Shown: positions 8,243 through 16,882, numbered from the stretch's first letter. The stretch: 41,463 bases of DNA from Acidobacteriota bacterium (GCA_016195265.1 JACPZW010000042.1:1-41463), one strand, 5' to 3'. Notes: generated from the letters alone by a model not told the origin. Translations and numbers: made by a program.

Positions 8243-8679
8243 CAAAAATGGATGACGGTGACGGCGTACGTGACCGGCGACGCTTGATTGCCGACGTCCG
8301 AGACCTGCACGCAGTACTGACCGGCGCTGATCGCCGTGCCCGCCAACTGCGCCGTAGCGCCCGCCGCCGTTATCACGGATCCGCCCTGAAAGATGGTGCA
8401 AGTGGTCCCGCTGTACGATCCGACCCCGAGGCCCATCTGGATCGTCGGCGGCGGCCCCGCCGCGGTCAGGATGATGTTCAGCTGTCCGTTGGCCAGCAGG
8501 ATGTTGAACGGCTTCACATCGGCGCCGCCGACCGGAACAGTGCCCGTGAAGTTTTCCGTTGTCGGAGTCGTGGTCGGCGCGGTGGTGGTCGTCGGCGTCG
8601 CGTTGGAGGTATCACTGGACTGACTGCAGCCTACCGCGAGCGTGGTGACGAGTACGGAGAGCGCGAACCTGACTCTCAT
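8242..8679 (-). CDS. Small secreted lipoprotein, Thr-rich linker, unknown domain
   Basis: 145 residues. The N-terminus MRVRFALSVLVTTLAVGC is a lipoprotein signal peptide with lipobox LAVGC, so Cys18 is the predicted lipidated residue. A Ser/Thr/Pro-rich linker (about 20-43) follows. The remainder is a beta-rich domain with two cysteines (TTCTIF and GQYCVQV) that may form a disulfide, resembling small pre-peptidase-like beta sandwiches, but I cannot name the family. The start is fixed by a GAAGGGA ribosome binding site ahead of ATG 8679. A -10-like TACAAT lies at 8720-8725 on the minus strand in the 101-nt divergent gap with the BNR gene. Confidence 0.75.
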   Translation of the reverse strand: MRVRFALSVLVTTLAVGCSQSSDTSNATPTTTTAPTTTPTTENFTGTVPVGGADVKPFNILLANGQLNIILTAAGPPPTIQMGLGVGSYSGTTCTIFQGGSVITAAGATAQLAGTAISAGQYCVQVSDVGNQASPVTYAVTVIHF

Positions 8680-8766
8680 GCGATCCCTTCGGAACGGTCG
8701 GCGGGCGGCATATTTGAAAATTGTAAGCGCTGCACCTCTAGGCGGCGTGAAATATCTGTGACGGCT

Positions 8767-8772
8767 TATACT
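8767..8772 (+). promoter_or_regulatory. -10 hexamer of BNR gene (probably leaderless)
   Basis: TATACT lies 8 nt before ATG 8781. A transcript starting the usual 6-8 nt downstream would begin at or next to the start codon. There is no Shine-Dalgarno sequence and no clear -35. Confidence 0.4.
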
Positions 8773-8780
8773 GCGCCCCG

Positions 8781-11700
8781 ATGACGTCGACACGGCATTC
8801 GCTCCCCTTCCTGCGCACCACTCTGTCCATCGCGTGCGCGCTCGCCGTTGCCGCGGGCGCCGGCGCGCCGGTCATGGGTCAGGGTGGCGCTCAGAGCCGG
8901 CGCGCGGCGGCCATCGACCCATCGCAGCTGAGCAGCCTGCGCTGGCGCAGCATCGGTCCCGCGAATACCGGCGGGCGCATCGACGACTTCGCGATCGGGC
9001 GCGCGGCCGGCGTGCCCGACGCGATCTACGTCGCCTCCGCCAGCGGTGGTGTGTTCAAGAGCACGAATCAGGGCACGACGTGGACCGCGGTGTTCGACCG
9101 CGTGGACGCGATGATGTCCATCGGCGCGATCGCCGTCGCGCCGTCGAATCCGAACGTGGTCTGGGCCGGCACCGGCGAGGCGAACAACCGGCAGAGCTCG
9201 TCGTGGGGCGACGGTGTCTACAAGTCGGCGGACGCGGGCCGCACGTGGCGCGCGATGGGCCTGCGCGAGACGCGGCACATCGGCCGCGTCATCGTCCATC
9301 CGTCGAATCCGGACGTTGCGTACGTCGCCGCGGTCGGCCACTTGTGGGGATCGAACGCGGAGCGCGGCGTCTTCAAGACGGTCGACGGCGGACAGACCTG
9401 GACGAAGTCGTTGTTCGTCGACGACAACACCGGCGCGACCGATCTCGCGATCGATCCGGGGAATCCGGACACGTTGTACGCCGCGATGTACCAGCGCCAG
9501 CGCAAGGCGTGGGGCTTTAACGGCGGCGGCGCGGGCAGCGGTCTGTACCGCACGCGCGACGGCGGTGAGACGTGGACGCGCCTGACCAGGGGACTGCCGT
9601 CCGGCGACAAGGGCCGAATCGGCCTCGACATTTACCGGGCCGACCCGCGCGTCGTGGTCGCCGTCATCGAAGCGCCGGGCGGCGCCGGAGGCGTCTATCG
9701 CACGACCGACGGCGGCGACTCGTGGGACAAGCTCGTGCCGCTGAACCCGCGGCCGATGTACTTCAGCCAGATCCGAATCGATCCGAAGGACCGCAACCAC
9801 GTGTACCTGCTGGGATCGAATCGCGGCTTCTACGTGTCCGACGATGGCGGACGCACGTTCCGCGACGTGTTCAGCACGGTCCACTCGGAAGATCACGCGC
9901 TGTGGATCGATCCCGACGATCCGAATCACCTGCTGGTCGGCGGCGACGGCGGCGTGTCGATCTCGTGGGATCGCGGCGCGACCTGGCTGTTCCGCGACAA
10001 CCTGCCTGTAGGGCAGTTCTACGAAATCAGCGCCAACATGGCCGACCCGTACATCATCTGCGGCGGGCTCCAGGACAACGGCCACTGGTGTGTGCCGAGC
10101 GCCACGCGCACGCGCACCGGCATTTCGAACCACGACGGCTTCAACATCGGCGGCGGTGACGGCTTCTACACGCGCCTCGACCCGACCGATTCGCGCACGG
10201 TCATCGTCGAATCGCAGGACGGCCGCGCCAACCGCGTGAACCTCCCGACGCTCGAGCGGCAGCCGATCGCGCCCGTGACGAGGAGGACGGGTCTCGGCAG
10301 AGCGGGGACGGGTCTCCCCGCCGAGGTTCCGGGAGACGCGCCCGCCGATCGCTGGAACTGGAACACCCCGATCGTCATGTCCGCCTTCGATCCGAAAGTG
10401 CTCTACATCGGATCGAATGTTCTGTTCCGCTCGCCCGATCGCGGGGGCACATGGAAGCCGATCAGTGGGGACCTGACCGCCGCCGTGAATCGCGAAACGC
10501 TGCAGATGATGGGCGGCCCCGTTCCGGAGCGCGCGCTCTCGCGGCACGACGGACAGACGTCGTTCTCCACGCTGACGACGATCGGCGAGTCGCCGCTCGA
10601 CGCCAAGGTGCTCTACACGGGCGGCGATGACGGACGCCTCGCGGTGACCCGCGACGGCGGCCAGACCTGGACGACGCTGACGGATCGGGTGCCGGCGCTG
10701 CCGCCGAACACGTACGTCAGCAGCGTCCTGCCGTCACGCCACGCAGCCGGCCGCGTCTACGCCACGTTCGACGGCCACTACAACGACGACTACCGCACGT
10801 ACGTCTACGTGAGCGACGATTACGGCCGCACGTGGCGTTCGATCACGGCCGGGCTGCCCGAGACATCGGTCCACAAGCTGCGCGAGCATCCGCGCAACGC
10901 GCGCCTGCTGTTCGTCGGACACGAGCGCGGGATCCACGTCTCGATCGACGGCGGCGCGAACTGGTCCTCTCTGATACTCAACATGCCGGCGGTGCCGGTG
11001 GACGACATCCTGATCCACCCGCGCGAAAACGATCTGATCGCCGGTACGCACGGCCGCAGCCTCTGGGTCCTCGACAACATCGGGCCGCTCGAAGCGTTGA
11101 CGCCGGAATCGGCGGCGAAAGACGCGTTTCTCGTGCCGCCCGCGCGCGCGCGGCTGTTGAGCATCTACAACCCGCAGGCGTGGTACGGCGCGGGCCAGTT
11201 CTTCGCGCCTAACCCGGACTTTGGCGGCATCGTGGACTATCACCTGCGCGACGGCGCGGCAGACGCTGCGCAGATCACGTTCGCCGAGGCGGGCGGGACG
11301 GTGCTGCGCACGATGCACGGCCCCGCGCGGCGCGGACTCAATCGCATCTCCTGGGATCTCCGCATGGAGCCGCCGACGCCGGATCGCGAATCCGCCGGCC
11401 CTGGCGGGTTCGGCGGCGCGCCGCAAGGACCGCTGGTCCTGCCCGGCACGTACACCGTCACCGTGCGCGCCGGCGGACGTGAGCTGAAGGGCCAGCTGCG
11501 CGTGGAAGGCGACCCGCGCGTATCGATGACGGACGCGGACCGGCGGGCGCGGCAGACCGTTCTGCTTTCACTGTACGAGCTGCAGAAGACGCTGGGCGCG
11601 GCGCGAACGGCCGTTCGCGCCGCGATCGGTGAACTGGATGCGCTGGGCCGGGGCGGACACGGATTGGACGAACGGCTCGAGCGCGGGTTGACGCGGGCGC

Positions 11701-11915
11701 AAACGGAGATCAACGCGCAACTCGGGACCGCCGCGGGCCTGTCGCGCACCCTCGAAGGCTACTCGGGCCTGCCCACCGCCGATCAACGGAAGCAGCTCGA
11801 CTGGACGTTCGACGACGTCTCGCGGACCGTCGCCGCACTGAACGGCGCGCTGACCGACCTGCCGTCGAAGCCGAAGCCCGTGGCAGCGCCGGCGAAACGG
11901 ACGGGCCGGCCGTAG
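8781..11915 (+). CDS. Secreted sortilin/VPS10-like BNR-repeat protein (first copy)
   Basis: 1,044 residues with a Sec signal peptide (hydrophobic LSIACALAVAAGAGAPVMG). Repeated Asp-box/BNR units follow (STNQGTTW, SADAGRTW, TVDGGQTW, TRDGGETW, TTDGGDSW, TRDGGQTW, SDDYGRTW and SIDGGANW), forming one or two beta-propellers over about residues 45-770. After that come a GLNRISWDLR beta segment and a C-terminal helical region (about 910-1030). Homologues are annotated as glycosyl hydrolases or sortilin-like, but no catalytic residues can be assigned here, so a binding or scaffold role is equally possible. The stop TAG is part of the GTAG of a downstream hairpin. A paralogue lies at 28536-31706. Confidence 0.88.
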   Translation: MTSTRHSLPFLRTTLSIACALAVAAGAGAPVMGQGGAQSRRAAAIDPSQLSSLRWRSIGPANTGGRIDDFAIGRAAGVPDAIYVASASGGVFKSTNQGTTWTAVFDRVDAMMSIGAIAVAPSNPNVVWAGTGEANNRQSSSWGDGVYKSADAGRTWRAMGLRETRHIGRVIVHPSNPDVAYVAAVGHLWGSNAERGVFKTVDGGQTWTKSLFVDDNTGATDLAIDPGNPDTLYAAMYQRQRKAWGFNGGGAGSGLYRTRDGGETWTRLTRGLPSGDKGRIGLDIYRADPRVVVAVIEAPGGAGGVYRTTDGGDSWDKLVPLNPRPMYFSQIRIDPKDRNHVYLLGSNRGFYVSDDGGRTFRDVFSTVHSEDHALWIDPDDPNHLLVGGDGGVSISWDRGATWLFRDNLPVGQFYEISANMADPYIICGGLQDNGHWCVPSATRTRTGISNHDGFNIGGGDGFYTRLDPTDSRTVIVESQDGRANRVNLPTLERQPIAPVTRRTGLGRAGTGLPAEVPGDAPADRWNWNTPIVMSAFDPKVLYIGSNVLFRSPDRGGTWKPISGDLTAAVNRETLQMMGGPVPERALSRHDGQTSFSTLTTIGESPLDAKVLYTGGDDGRLAVTRDGGQTWTTLTDRVPALPPNTYVSSVLPSRHAAGRVYATFDGHYNDDYRTYVYVSDDYGRTWRSITAGLPETSVHKLREHPRNARLLFVGHERGIHVSIDGGANWSSLILNMPAVPVDDILIHPRENDLIAGTHGRSLWVLDNIGPLEALTPESAAKDAFLVPPARARLLSIYNPQAWYGAGQFFAPNPDFGGIVDYHLRDGAADAAQITFAEAGGTVLRTMHGPARRGLNRISWDLRMEPPTPDRESAGPGGFGGAPQGPLVLPGTYTVTVRAGGRELKGQLRVEGDPRVSMTDADRRARQTVLLSLYELQKTLGAARTAVRAAIGELDALGRGGHGLDERLERGLTRAQTEINAQLGTAAGLSRTLEGYSGLPTADQRKQLDWTFDDVSRTVAALNGALTDLPSKPKPVAAPAKRTGRP

Positions 11916-11934
11916 TGGCCGACCTTGGTCGGCC
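11912..11934 (+). repeat. GTAG-tagged hairpin overlapping a stop codon
   Basis: GTAG (11912-11915) contains the BNR gene's stop TAG, followed by a perfect inverted repeat GGCCGACC/GGTCGGCC with a TT loop (11917-11934). It separates the BNR gene from the convergent NosL-like gene, whose stop is 8 nt further on, and may double as terminator. Confidence 0.8.
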
Positions 11935-11942
11935 TGCTGAGC

Positions 11943-12401
11943 TCAGTTGCCCCGCTGATCCTTCTTCGCCTGCGCGAGCACGTCAGCCCACGTCACCGGT
12001 GACGTCTGTCGCGCTACCGCTTCCGCGTTCGCCGCCGCGCGATCCTTGAACGCCATGTAGTCGCGCTCGCCGTTGTCCCGATTGAGCGTCGGCACATAGA
12101 CCGCCGACTCCGCCAGGACCATCTTGCCGCCGGCGTAATCGCTCACGAAGACGATGTTCTTCTCGTCGGGGTGATCGGCCAGGTACTTGGCGAGGCAGCC
12201 CGCGGTCCTGAAGTTCGACGCGAGGCCTCCGCCGATCGCCTGCGCGGCCAGCCGGATGTCGGCGATCGGCCGCTTGCACCGGAAGCACGCGTCGCCGGTG
12301 CGAATCGGCAATGGCGTCACGGAACTGCACGCGCCGGCGAGAAACATCGCCAGGGCGCCGAGCGCGAACCTGCGCCAAAGGATGAGGGTCAGCCTCCACA
12401 T
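11943..12401 (-). CDS. NosL-like lipoprotein
   Basis: 152 residues. The signal sequence has a lipobox (FLAGAC), predicting an outer-leaflet lipoprotein. The mature part reads like NosL: a CFRCKRPI metal-site-like motif, FRTAGCLAKYLADHP, then VSDYAGGKMVLAESAVYV and a MAFKDRAAANA end. NosL binds Cu(I) and helps mature nitrous oxide reductase, but no nos genes are nearby, and the Met of the usual CxxCGM motif is absent (CKR instead), so a different metal role is likely. The start is chosen from an excellent AGGAGGT site 6 nt before ATG 12401; an in-frame upstream ATG has none. Confidence 0.72.
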   Translation of the reverse strand: MWRLTLILWRRFALGALAMFLAGACSSVTPLPIRTGDACFRCKRPIADIRLAAQAIGGGLASNFRTAGCLAKYLADHPDEKNIVFVSDYAGGKMVLAESAVYVPTLNRDNGERDYMAFKDRAAANAEAVARQTSPVTWADVLAQAKKDQRGN

Positions 12402-12474
12402 AACGACCTCCTGCCGGAAATCCGGCAACTTCGCCGCATAGGACGGAAGGTCGCATAAGGCGTGCCTGATAGTC

Positions 12475-12492
12475 GGTGGCTGGTGGCTGGTG
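12475..12492 (-). repeat. Heptad tandem repeat after permease stop codon
   Basis: GGTGGCT units with a 7-bp period (about 2.5 copies on the plus strand) begin 5 nt past the stop codon (12497-12499) of the leftward permease gene. The same GGCTGGT heptad appears at 27287-27314. Confidence 0.6.
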
Positions 12493-12496
12493 AAAC

Positions 12497-15004
12497 CTAC
12501 TCCTCACGAAGCGCGGCCATCGGGTCGAGGCGCGAGGCCCGGAACGCTGGGATCCAGGACGCGGCCAGCGTGATGAGCCAAAAAAGGACGGCGATCGCAC
12601 CAAAGGTGACCGGATCGGTCGGTTGGATGCCCACGAGCATGCTCGCCATCACACGGGTGATCGCGAGCGCGCCCGCCAGACCGATGGCCATGCCGCCCGC
12701 GCTCAGCTTCAGCCCTTCGCCGACCACGAGACCCAGGATGCTGCCCGACTCGGCCCCGAACACCATCCGCAGACCGATTTCCGCCGTGCGCATCCGGACG
12801 ATCGTCGAGAGCACACCGTAGAGCCCGACCCCCGCCAGCAGCATCGCCACGACCGCGAACATGCCGATCAGCGTCGCCGTGAAACGCAAGGGCGCCATCG
12901 CTTTTTCCACGTACGCGCTCATCGGCTGCACTTCGGCGAGCGCGACGCGCGGGTCCATGGCGGCGATCGCCGCGCGCACGGCGGCGGTGATCAGGTTCGG
13001 ATCGCCGCTCGTGCGCACGGCCCAGCGTCCCGCCGCGCCGTGGCCGAACACGCTGTCGGTGATGAAGATCGCTTCGGGGCCAGGATCGGCGAGCGACGCG
13101 TGACGCTGATGCGCAACCACGCCGATCACGTCGGCCCACTCGGCTTCGGGCGTCACGATGCGGATCAGGAGCCGCTTGCCGACCGGCGATTCGTTCGGAA
13201 ACGCCCTGGCCGCGAGCAAGTCGTCGATGATCAGTTGTTTCGGGCTGTTGGGATCGCGGTTGTTGTCGGCGTCCGTGAACAGGCGCCCCGCGATCAGCCG
13301 CGTGCGCATCGTCTCGAAATACCCTGGCAGGACGGCGTGGTAGTTGGCTTGACGGAACGCCGCCGGATCCGACGCGGCCGCTTCTCGTCCGTAGCGGCCG
13401 TTGATCAGCTGGCCGTCGAGCGGCAGCGGCAGCGCCGCGGTGACGCCGAGGACGCCGGGAATCGCCGACACGCGCTGACGCACCTGCTGCATGAACGCCT
13501 GCCGCTCGCCCGGCTGTCGCGATTGCGGCTGGACGAAGAACGTCAGGACGTTGTTGGCGTCGTACCCGGGATTGATGCGGCTCAGCTCGATGATGCTGCG
13601 CAGCATCAGCCCGGCGCCGATGAGCAGGATGAACGACAGCGCGACCTCGACGATCACCACGCCCTGGCGCAACCGCCGCCCGCCGCGCAGCCCCGACACG
13701 CGGCCGCCCGCCTCGCGGAGCACGTCCATCAGGTCGGTGCGCGACGCCCGGAGCGCCGGCACAACGCCGCACAGCACGGCCGTCACGAGCCCGGCCAGCG
13801 CGGCAAACGACAGGACGATCGGATCCATGTGCACGGAGTCGAGGCGCGGTAGATCCTTCGGGCCGAGCGCGATGAGCCACTGAATTCCCGCGCGCGCGAG
13901 CCCGAGGCCGAGCACGGTCCCCATCGAGGCGATGACGAGGCTCTCCGCAAGCATCTGCCGCACGAGTTGCCCGCGGCTGGCGCCGATCGCGGCCCGCACC
14001 GCCAGCTCGCGGCTGCGCGCGGACGCGCGCACGACGAGCAGATTGGCCACGTTGGCGCACGCGATGAGCAGCACGAAGCCGACTGCGCCCATCAGCGACA
14101 GAATCGCCGGCCGCACGCCGCTGACGAGATCCTCGTACATCGGCACGACGTGGAAGTACAGCCCCGCCGTCTGCTTGATCGCGAAGTTCTTCCGCAAATC
14201 AGTGGCCAGCCGATCCGCTTGCATGCTCGCCTGCTCCAGCGTCACGCCCGGCTTCAGCCGCCCAATCACGCGGAACATGACGTTGTTGCGGTTCGCGGTC
14301 TCGTAGTTGATCCGCACCGCCGTCCATATGTCCGGCGCGCGGTCGATGTTCGCGCGCGGCGGAAACAGCAGTTCGAACTCCGGCGCCAGGACGCCGACAA
14401 TCTGCGCGCGTCCCTGGCCGAGATCCACATTCCGTCCGATGACGCCCGGGTCGCCGCCCCAGCGGCGCGTCCAGAAGCCGTGACTCAGAATCGCGATGAT
14501 CGGCAGCCGCGCCGGCGGCGGACCGGCGGCCTGCTGGCCCGCCTGGCCGGGGGGCGCCTGCGGCTGCGGCGTGGCGTCATCGTCGGTGAAGTCGCGGCCG
14601 AGCAGGATGCGCGCGCCGAGCACGCGAAACAAATTCGGGGTCGCGCCGCCAACGCGAATCTGCTCGGCCTCTCCGGTCTTGTCGTCGAGCGGCGTGCGGC
14701 CGGCGGCCGTCACCGCGGCGATGTCGTCGAAACTGTCGGCGGTCTGCAACTGGAGGTCGCGAAAGTCCGGCGGCGAGAACGGCCAGTCGTGCACGTTTCG
14801 CGCGCGAAGCTCGCCCCAGACGATCACCAGACGCTGCGCGTTGGAGTACGGCAGCGGCCGCAGCAGCACCGCGTTCACGACGCTGAAGATCGCCGTGCAC
14901 GCGCCGATGCCCAGCGCGATCGTCAAGGTCGCCACGGTCGCGAAACCGGGGTTCTTCCGGAGCCCCCGCCCGGCGTAGATCACGTCTTTGAGGAGGGTAT
15001 CCAT
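12497..15004 (-). CDS. Orphan MacB/FtsX-type ABC permease (ADOP-like)
   Basis: About 835 residues with no ATP-binding domain. It has two tandem copies of the MacB periplasmic core plus FtsX module. The first membrane helix (GFATVATLTIALGIGACTAI) is followed by the signature FSVVNAVLLRPLPY, a large periplasmic domain, then helices near VGFVLLIACANVANLLVVRA with SRELAVRAAIGASRGQLVRQ. The second half has VVIVEVALSFILLIGAGLML, another periplasmic domain, and C-terminal helices ending LDPMAALREE. Such proteins are numerous in Acidobacteria and are thought to export or remodel envelope molecules with an ATPase encoded elsewhere. The short N-terminal cytoplasmic domain seen in the copy at 39939 is missing. 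Start ATG 15004, or TTG 15007 just upstream; no Shine-Dalgarno is visible. Confidence 0.9.
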   Translation of the reverse strand: MDTLLKDVIYAGRGLRKNPGFATVATLTIALGIGACTAIFSVVNAVLLRPLPYSNAQRLVIVWGELRARNVHDWPFSPPDFRDLQLQTADSFDDIAAVTAAGRTPLDDKTGEAEQIRVGGATPNLFRVLGARILLGRDFTDDDATPQPQAPPGQAGQQAAGPPPARLPIIAILSHGFWTRRWGGDPGVIGRNVDLGQGRAQIVGVLAPEFELLFPPRANIDRAPDIWTAVRINYETANRNNVMFRVIGRLKPGVTLEQASMQADRLATDLRKNFAIKQTAGLYFHVVPMYEDLVSGVRPAILSLMGAVGFVLLIACANVANLLVVRASARSRELAVRAAIGASRGQLVRQMLAESLVIASMGTVLGLGLARAGIQWLIALGPKDLPRLDSVHMDPIVLSFAALAGLVTAVLCGVVPALRASRTDLMDVLREAGGRVSGLRGGRRLRQGVVIVEVALSFILLIGAGLMLRSIIELSRINPGYDANNVLTFFVQPQSRQPGERQAFMQQVRQRVSAIPGVLGVTAALPLPLDGQLINGRYGREAAASDPAAFRQANYHAVLPGYFETMRTRLIAGRLFTDADNNRDPNSPKQLIIDDLLAARAFPNESPVGKRLLIRIVTPEAEWADVIGVVAHQRHASLADPGPEAIFITDSVFGHGAAGRWAVRTSGDPNLITAAVRAAIAAMDPRVALAEVQPMSAYVEKAMAPLRFTATLIGMFAVVAMLLAGVGLYGVLSTIVRMRTAEIGLRMVFGAESGSILGLVVGEGLKLSAGGMAIGLAGALAITRVMASMLVGIQPTDPVTFGAIAVLFWLITLAASWIPAFRASRLDPMAALREE

Positions 15005-15170
15005 CAATCTTTGTGGCAGGCTTCAGCCGGACCGGGTGTTACACGTTCCGTGCCTGCGGCGGTGCGTCGTAACCATTTGACCGGCGACAGACATGATTGG
15101 TTGGCGACCGGTCGACCGCCCGTTGGTGGGAAGCGGGCGTCCGAATTCGAACATGCCCTGGGGTCTGTTC

Positions 15171-15245
15171 GCGGCCCTGACCGCCTCCGCCAAGGCTACG
15201 GCGGTCCACCGAAGCTTCACGCGAAGGCGGAAAGGGCCGCACTAC
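15171..15245 (-). repeat. GTAG hairpin with nested 50-bp element
   Basis: Read on the minus strand: GTAG (15242-15245), arm GCGGCCCT (15233-15240), the 50-bp element (15181-15230), then arm AGGGCCGC (15171-15178). The stem arms match perfectly and the 50-bp element fills the loop. It matches the element at 6432-6481 at 47 of 50 positions, while the surrounding stem is different. The GTAG supplies the TAG stop codon of the reductase gene. Confidence 0.85.
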
Positions 15246-16273
15246 GGGACCCGCGTCGGATCGGCCGAGACGCGGACCAGCATCTTTCCGAAATTCCTGC
15301 CTTCGAACAAGCCGATGAGCGCCGCCGGCGCGTTGTCCAGCCCTTCGACGATGTCTTCGCGGTACTTCAACCGGCCCTCTTTCACCAGCGGTGCGCACTC
15401 CTTCAGGAACGCCGGCGCGCGATCCGAGTGATCGCTGACGATGAAGCCCTTAATCATCGCGCGCCTGACGAGAAGCGGGCGGAGGTTGGGTCCGCCGGGA
15501 TCGGCGGTCGCGTTGTATTCCGAGATCATCCCGCAGAGCGGAATGCGAGCTCCCTTGTTGAGCACGCGCAGCACGGCGGCGAATACCGCGCCGCCGACGT
15601 TTTCGAAGTAGACATCGATACCGTTGGGACACGCCGCGCGCAACGCCGGCACGAGATCGTCGGTCTTGTAGTTGACGCACGCGTCGAACCCGAGCTCCTC
15701 GACGACGTAGCGGCACTTGTCCGGCGAGCCGGCGACGCCGACGGCGCGGCAGCCTTTGATCTTCGCGAGCTGGCCGACGATGGCGCCGACGGCGCCCGAC
15801 GCGGCCGACACGACGACGGTCTCGCCCGGCTTCGGCTGGCCGATGTCCATCAACCCGACGAACGCGGTCATGCCCGGCATGCCGAGGACGCCGATAGCGG
15901 TCGAGATCGGCGCGCTCTTCGGATCGAGGATGCGCAGGTCCTTGCCGTTCGAAACGGCGTACTGCTGCCAGCCGTCGTAGCCGGTCACGAAGTCGCCGGC
16001 CCGGAAGTCCGGATTGCGCGACTCGACGACCTGGCTGACCGTGTGGCCGCACATCACGTCGCCGACGGCCACGGGCTGGGCGTAGGACTCGGCGTCGCTC
16101 ATGCGGCCGCGCATGTAGGGATCGAGGGAAAGGTAGATGGTGCGGCGCAGCACCGCGCCGTCGCCGGCGGCAGGCAGCGGCGCGTCGGCGGCCTCGAAGT
16201 TGGCGGCCGAGGGCATGCCGACGGGGCGGCTCTTCAGGAGAATCCGGCGATTGGTCGCAGGGGCGTGGGCCAT
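15242..16273 (-). CDS. NADP-dependent enone/alkenal reductase, MDR superfamily (CurA/YncB-like)
   Basis: 343 residues, the full family length. The N-terminal GroES-like part has the leukotriene-B4-dehydrogenase-type signature LSLDPYMRGRM. The cofactor domain has VVVSAASGAVGAIVGQLAKI (AxxGxxG) and GVAGSPDKCRYVVEELGFD, and the end has EDIVEGLDNAPAALIGLFEG. These enzymes reduce carbon-carbon double bonds of alpha,beta-unsaturated carbonyls and often serve detoxification. It is divergent from a MarR regulator, with a TTGACATGTCAA palindrome in the 58-nt gap, so it is probably under that regulator. The ATG at 16273 has no Shine-Dalgarno. The stop lies in the GTAG of a repeat. Confidence 0.93.
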   Translation of the reverse strand: MAHAPATNRRILLKSRPVGMPSAANFEAADAPLPAAGDGAVLRRTIYLSLDPYMRGRMSDAESYAQPVAVGDVMCGHTVSQVVESRNPDFRAGDFVTGYDGWQQYAVSNGKDLRILDPKSAPISTAIGVLGMPGMTAFVGLMDIGQPKPGETVVVSAASGAVGAIVGQLAKIKGCRAVGVAGSPDKCRYVVEELGFDACVNYKTDDLVPALRAACPNGIDVYFENVGGAVFAAVLRVLNKGARIPLCGMISEYNATADPGGPNLRPLLVRRAMIKGFIVSDHSDRAPAFLKECAPLVKEGRLKYREDIVEGLDNAPAALIGLFEGRNFGKMLVRVSADPTRVP

Positions 16274-16295
16274 GGGACCGCTATCCTATCAATAC

Positions 16296-16307
16296 TTGAC
16301 ATGTCAA
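16296..16307. promoter_or_regulatory. MarR-type operator 1 over divergent curA-like/marR promoter
   Basis: TTGACATGTCAA is a perfect 12-bp palindrome. Each half contains a TTGACA -35 hexamer. Rightward, TTGACA (16296-16301) and TAATCT (16319-16324) are 17 nt apart, and the MarR gene's ATG follows after 7 nt. A bound repressor would block the -35. Leftward, a weak TAGGAT (16283-16288) lies 9 nt before the reductase start. Confidence 0.72.
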
Positions 16308-16331
16308 CTATTGTTGTGTAATCTATTGCCG

Positions 16332-16808
16332 ATGGGTCGCCTGCAACGCGAGCTGCGCCAGAACCGGCCTTTCCAGTCCACGGCTCACGAGGCCGTCGTC
16401 GGGCTGATCCGGACGGCCGACATGGTCCGCCGCCAGATGACCGCCCTCGTCGGGCCGCAGGGCATCACCCTGCAGCAGTTCAACGTGCTGCGGATCCTGC
16501 GCGGCGCCGGCAGCGAGGCGCGCGACGGCGTGCCGACCCTCGAGATCGCCGACCGGATGATCGAGCAGACGCCCGGCGTCACCCGGCTGCTCGACCGGCT
16601 GGAGGCGAAGGAGCTCGTCCGGCGCCAGCGCTGCCCCAAGGATCGACGGCAGCACCTGTGCTGGATCACGCCGAAAGGGCTCGCGCTGCTCCAGAAGCTG
16701 GACGAGGCGGCGCTGCGGTCGCACGAGGAGTCGATGAAGGGCCTGCGGGCGAAAGATCGGGCGACGTTCATCCGCCTGATGGAGGCGATCCGCGCGCCGC
16801 ATCAGTAG
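16332..16808 (+). CDS. MarR-family transcriptional regulator
   Basis: 158 residues, typical MarR length. The winged-helix region covers about residues 40-110: ITLQQFNVLRILRGAG, then TPGVTRLLDRLEAKELVRRQ as the recognition helix, and CPKDRRQHLCWITPKG as the wing with its Asp-Arg-Arg pattern. It presumably binds the TTGACATGTCAA palindrome upstream of itself and the identical one before the YceI gene, with a small lipophilic or oxidant ligand. The ATG at 16332 follows a TTGACA/TAATCT promoter by only 7 nt without a Shine-Dalgarno, suggesting a leaderless message; an upstream in-frame extension runs antisense to the divergent gene and is rejected. Confidence 0.92.
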   Translation: MGRLQRELRQNRPFQSTAHEAVVGLIRTADMVRRQMTALVGPQGITLQQFNVLRILRGAGSEARDGVPTLEIADRMIEQTPGVTRLLDRLEAKELVRRQRCPKDRRQHLCWITPKGLALLQKLDEAALRSHEESMKGLRAKDRATFIRLMEAIRAPHQ

Positions 16809-16828
16809 TCTTTTTTGGACTCAATGAT

Positions 16829-16840
16829 TGACATGTCAAC
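16829..16840. promoter_or_regulatory. MarR-type operator 2 upstream of YceI gene
   Basis: TTGACATGTCAA again, identical over 12 bp to the site at 16296-16307 and followed by the same CTAT. It lies 42 nt before the YceI start. No convincing -10 is visible after its embedded TTGACA. Confidence 0.68.
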
Positions 16841-16882
16841 TATCAACACGTCACGTTCATCACGCTCACAAGGAGAGCCATC

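Noticed and set aside
8766..10547. 593-codon frame antisense to the first BNR gene
   Set aside because: Valine/arginine-rich shadow of a protein whose sense frame has a signal peptide and many Asp boxes.
13967..16321. 784-codon plus-strand frame over the permease and reductase genes
   Set aside because: Antisense to two well-supported genes, composition-driven, no motifs.
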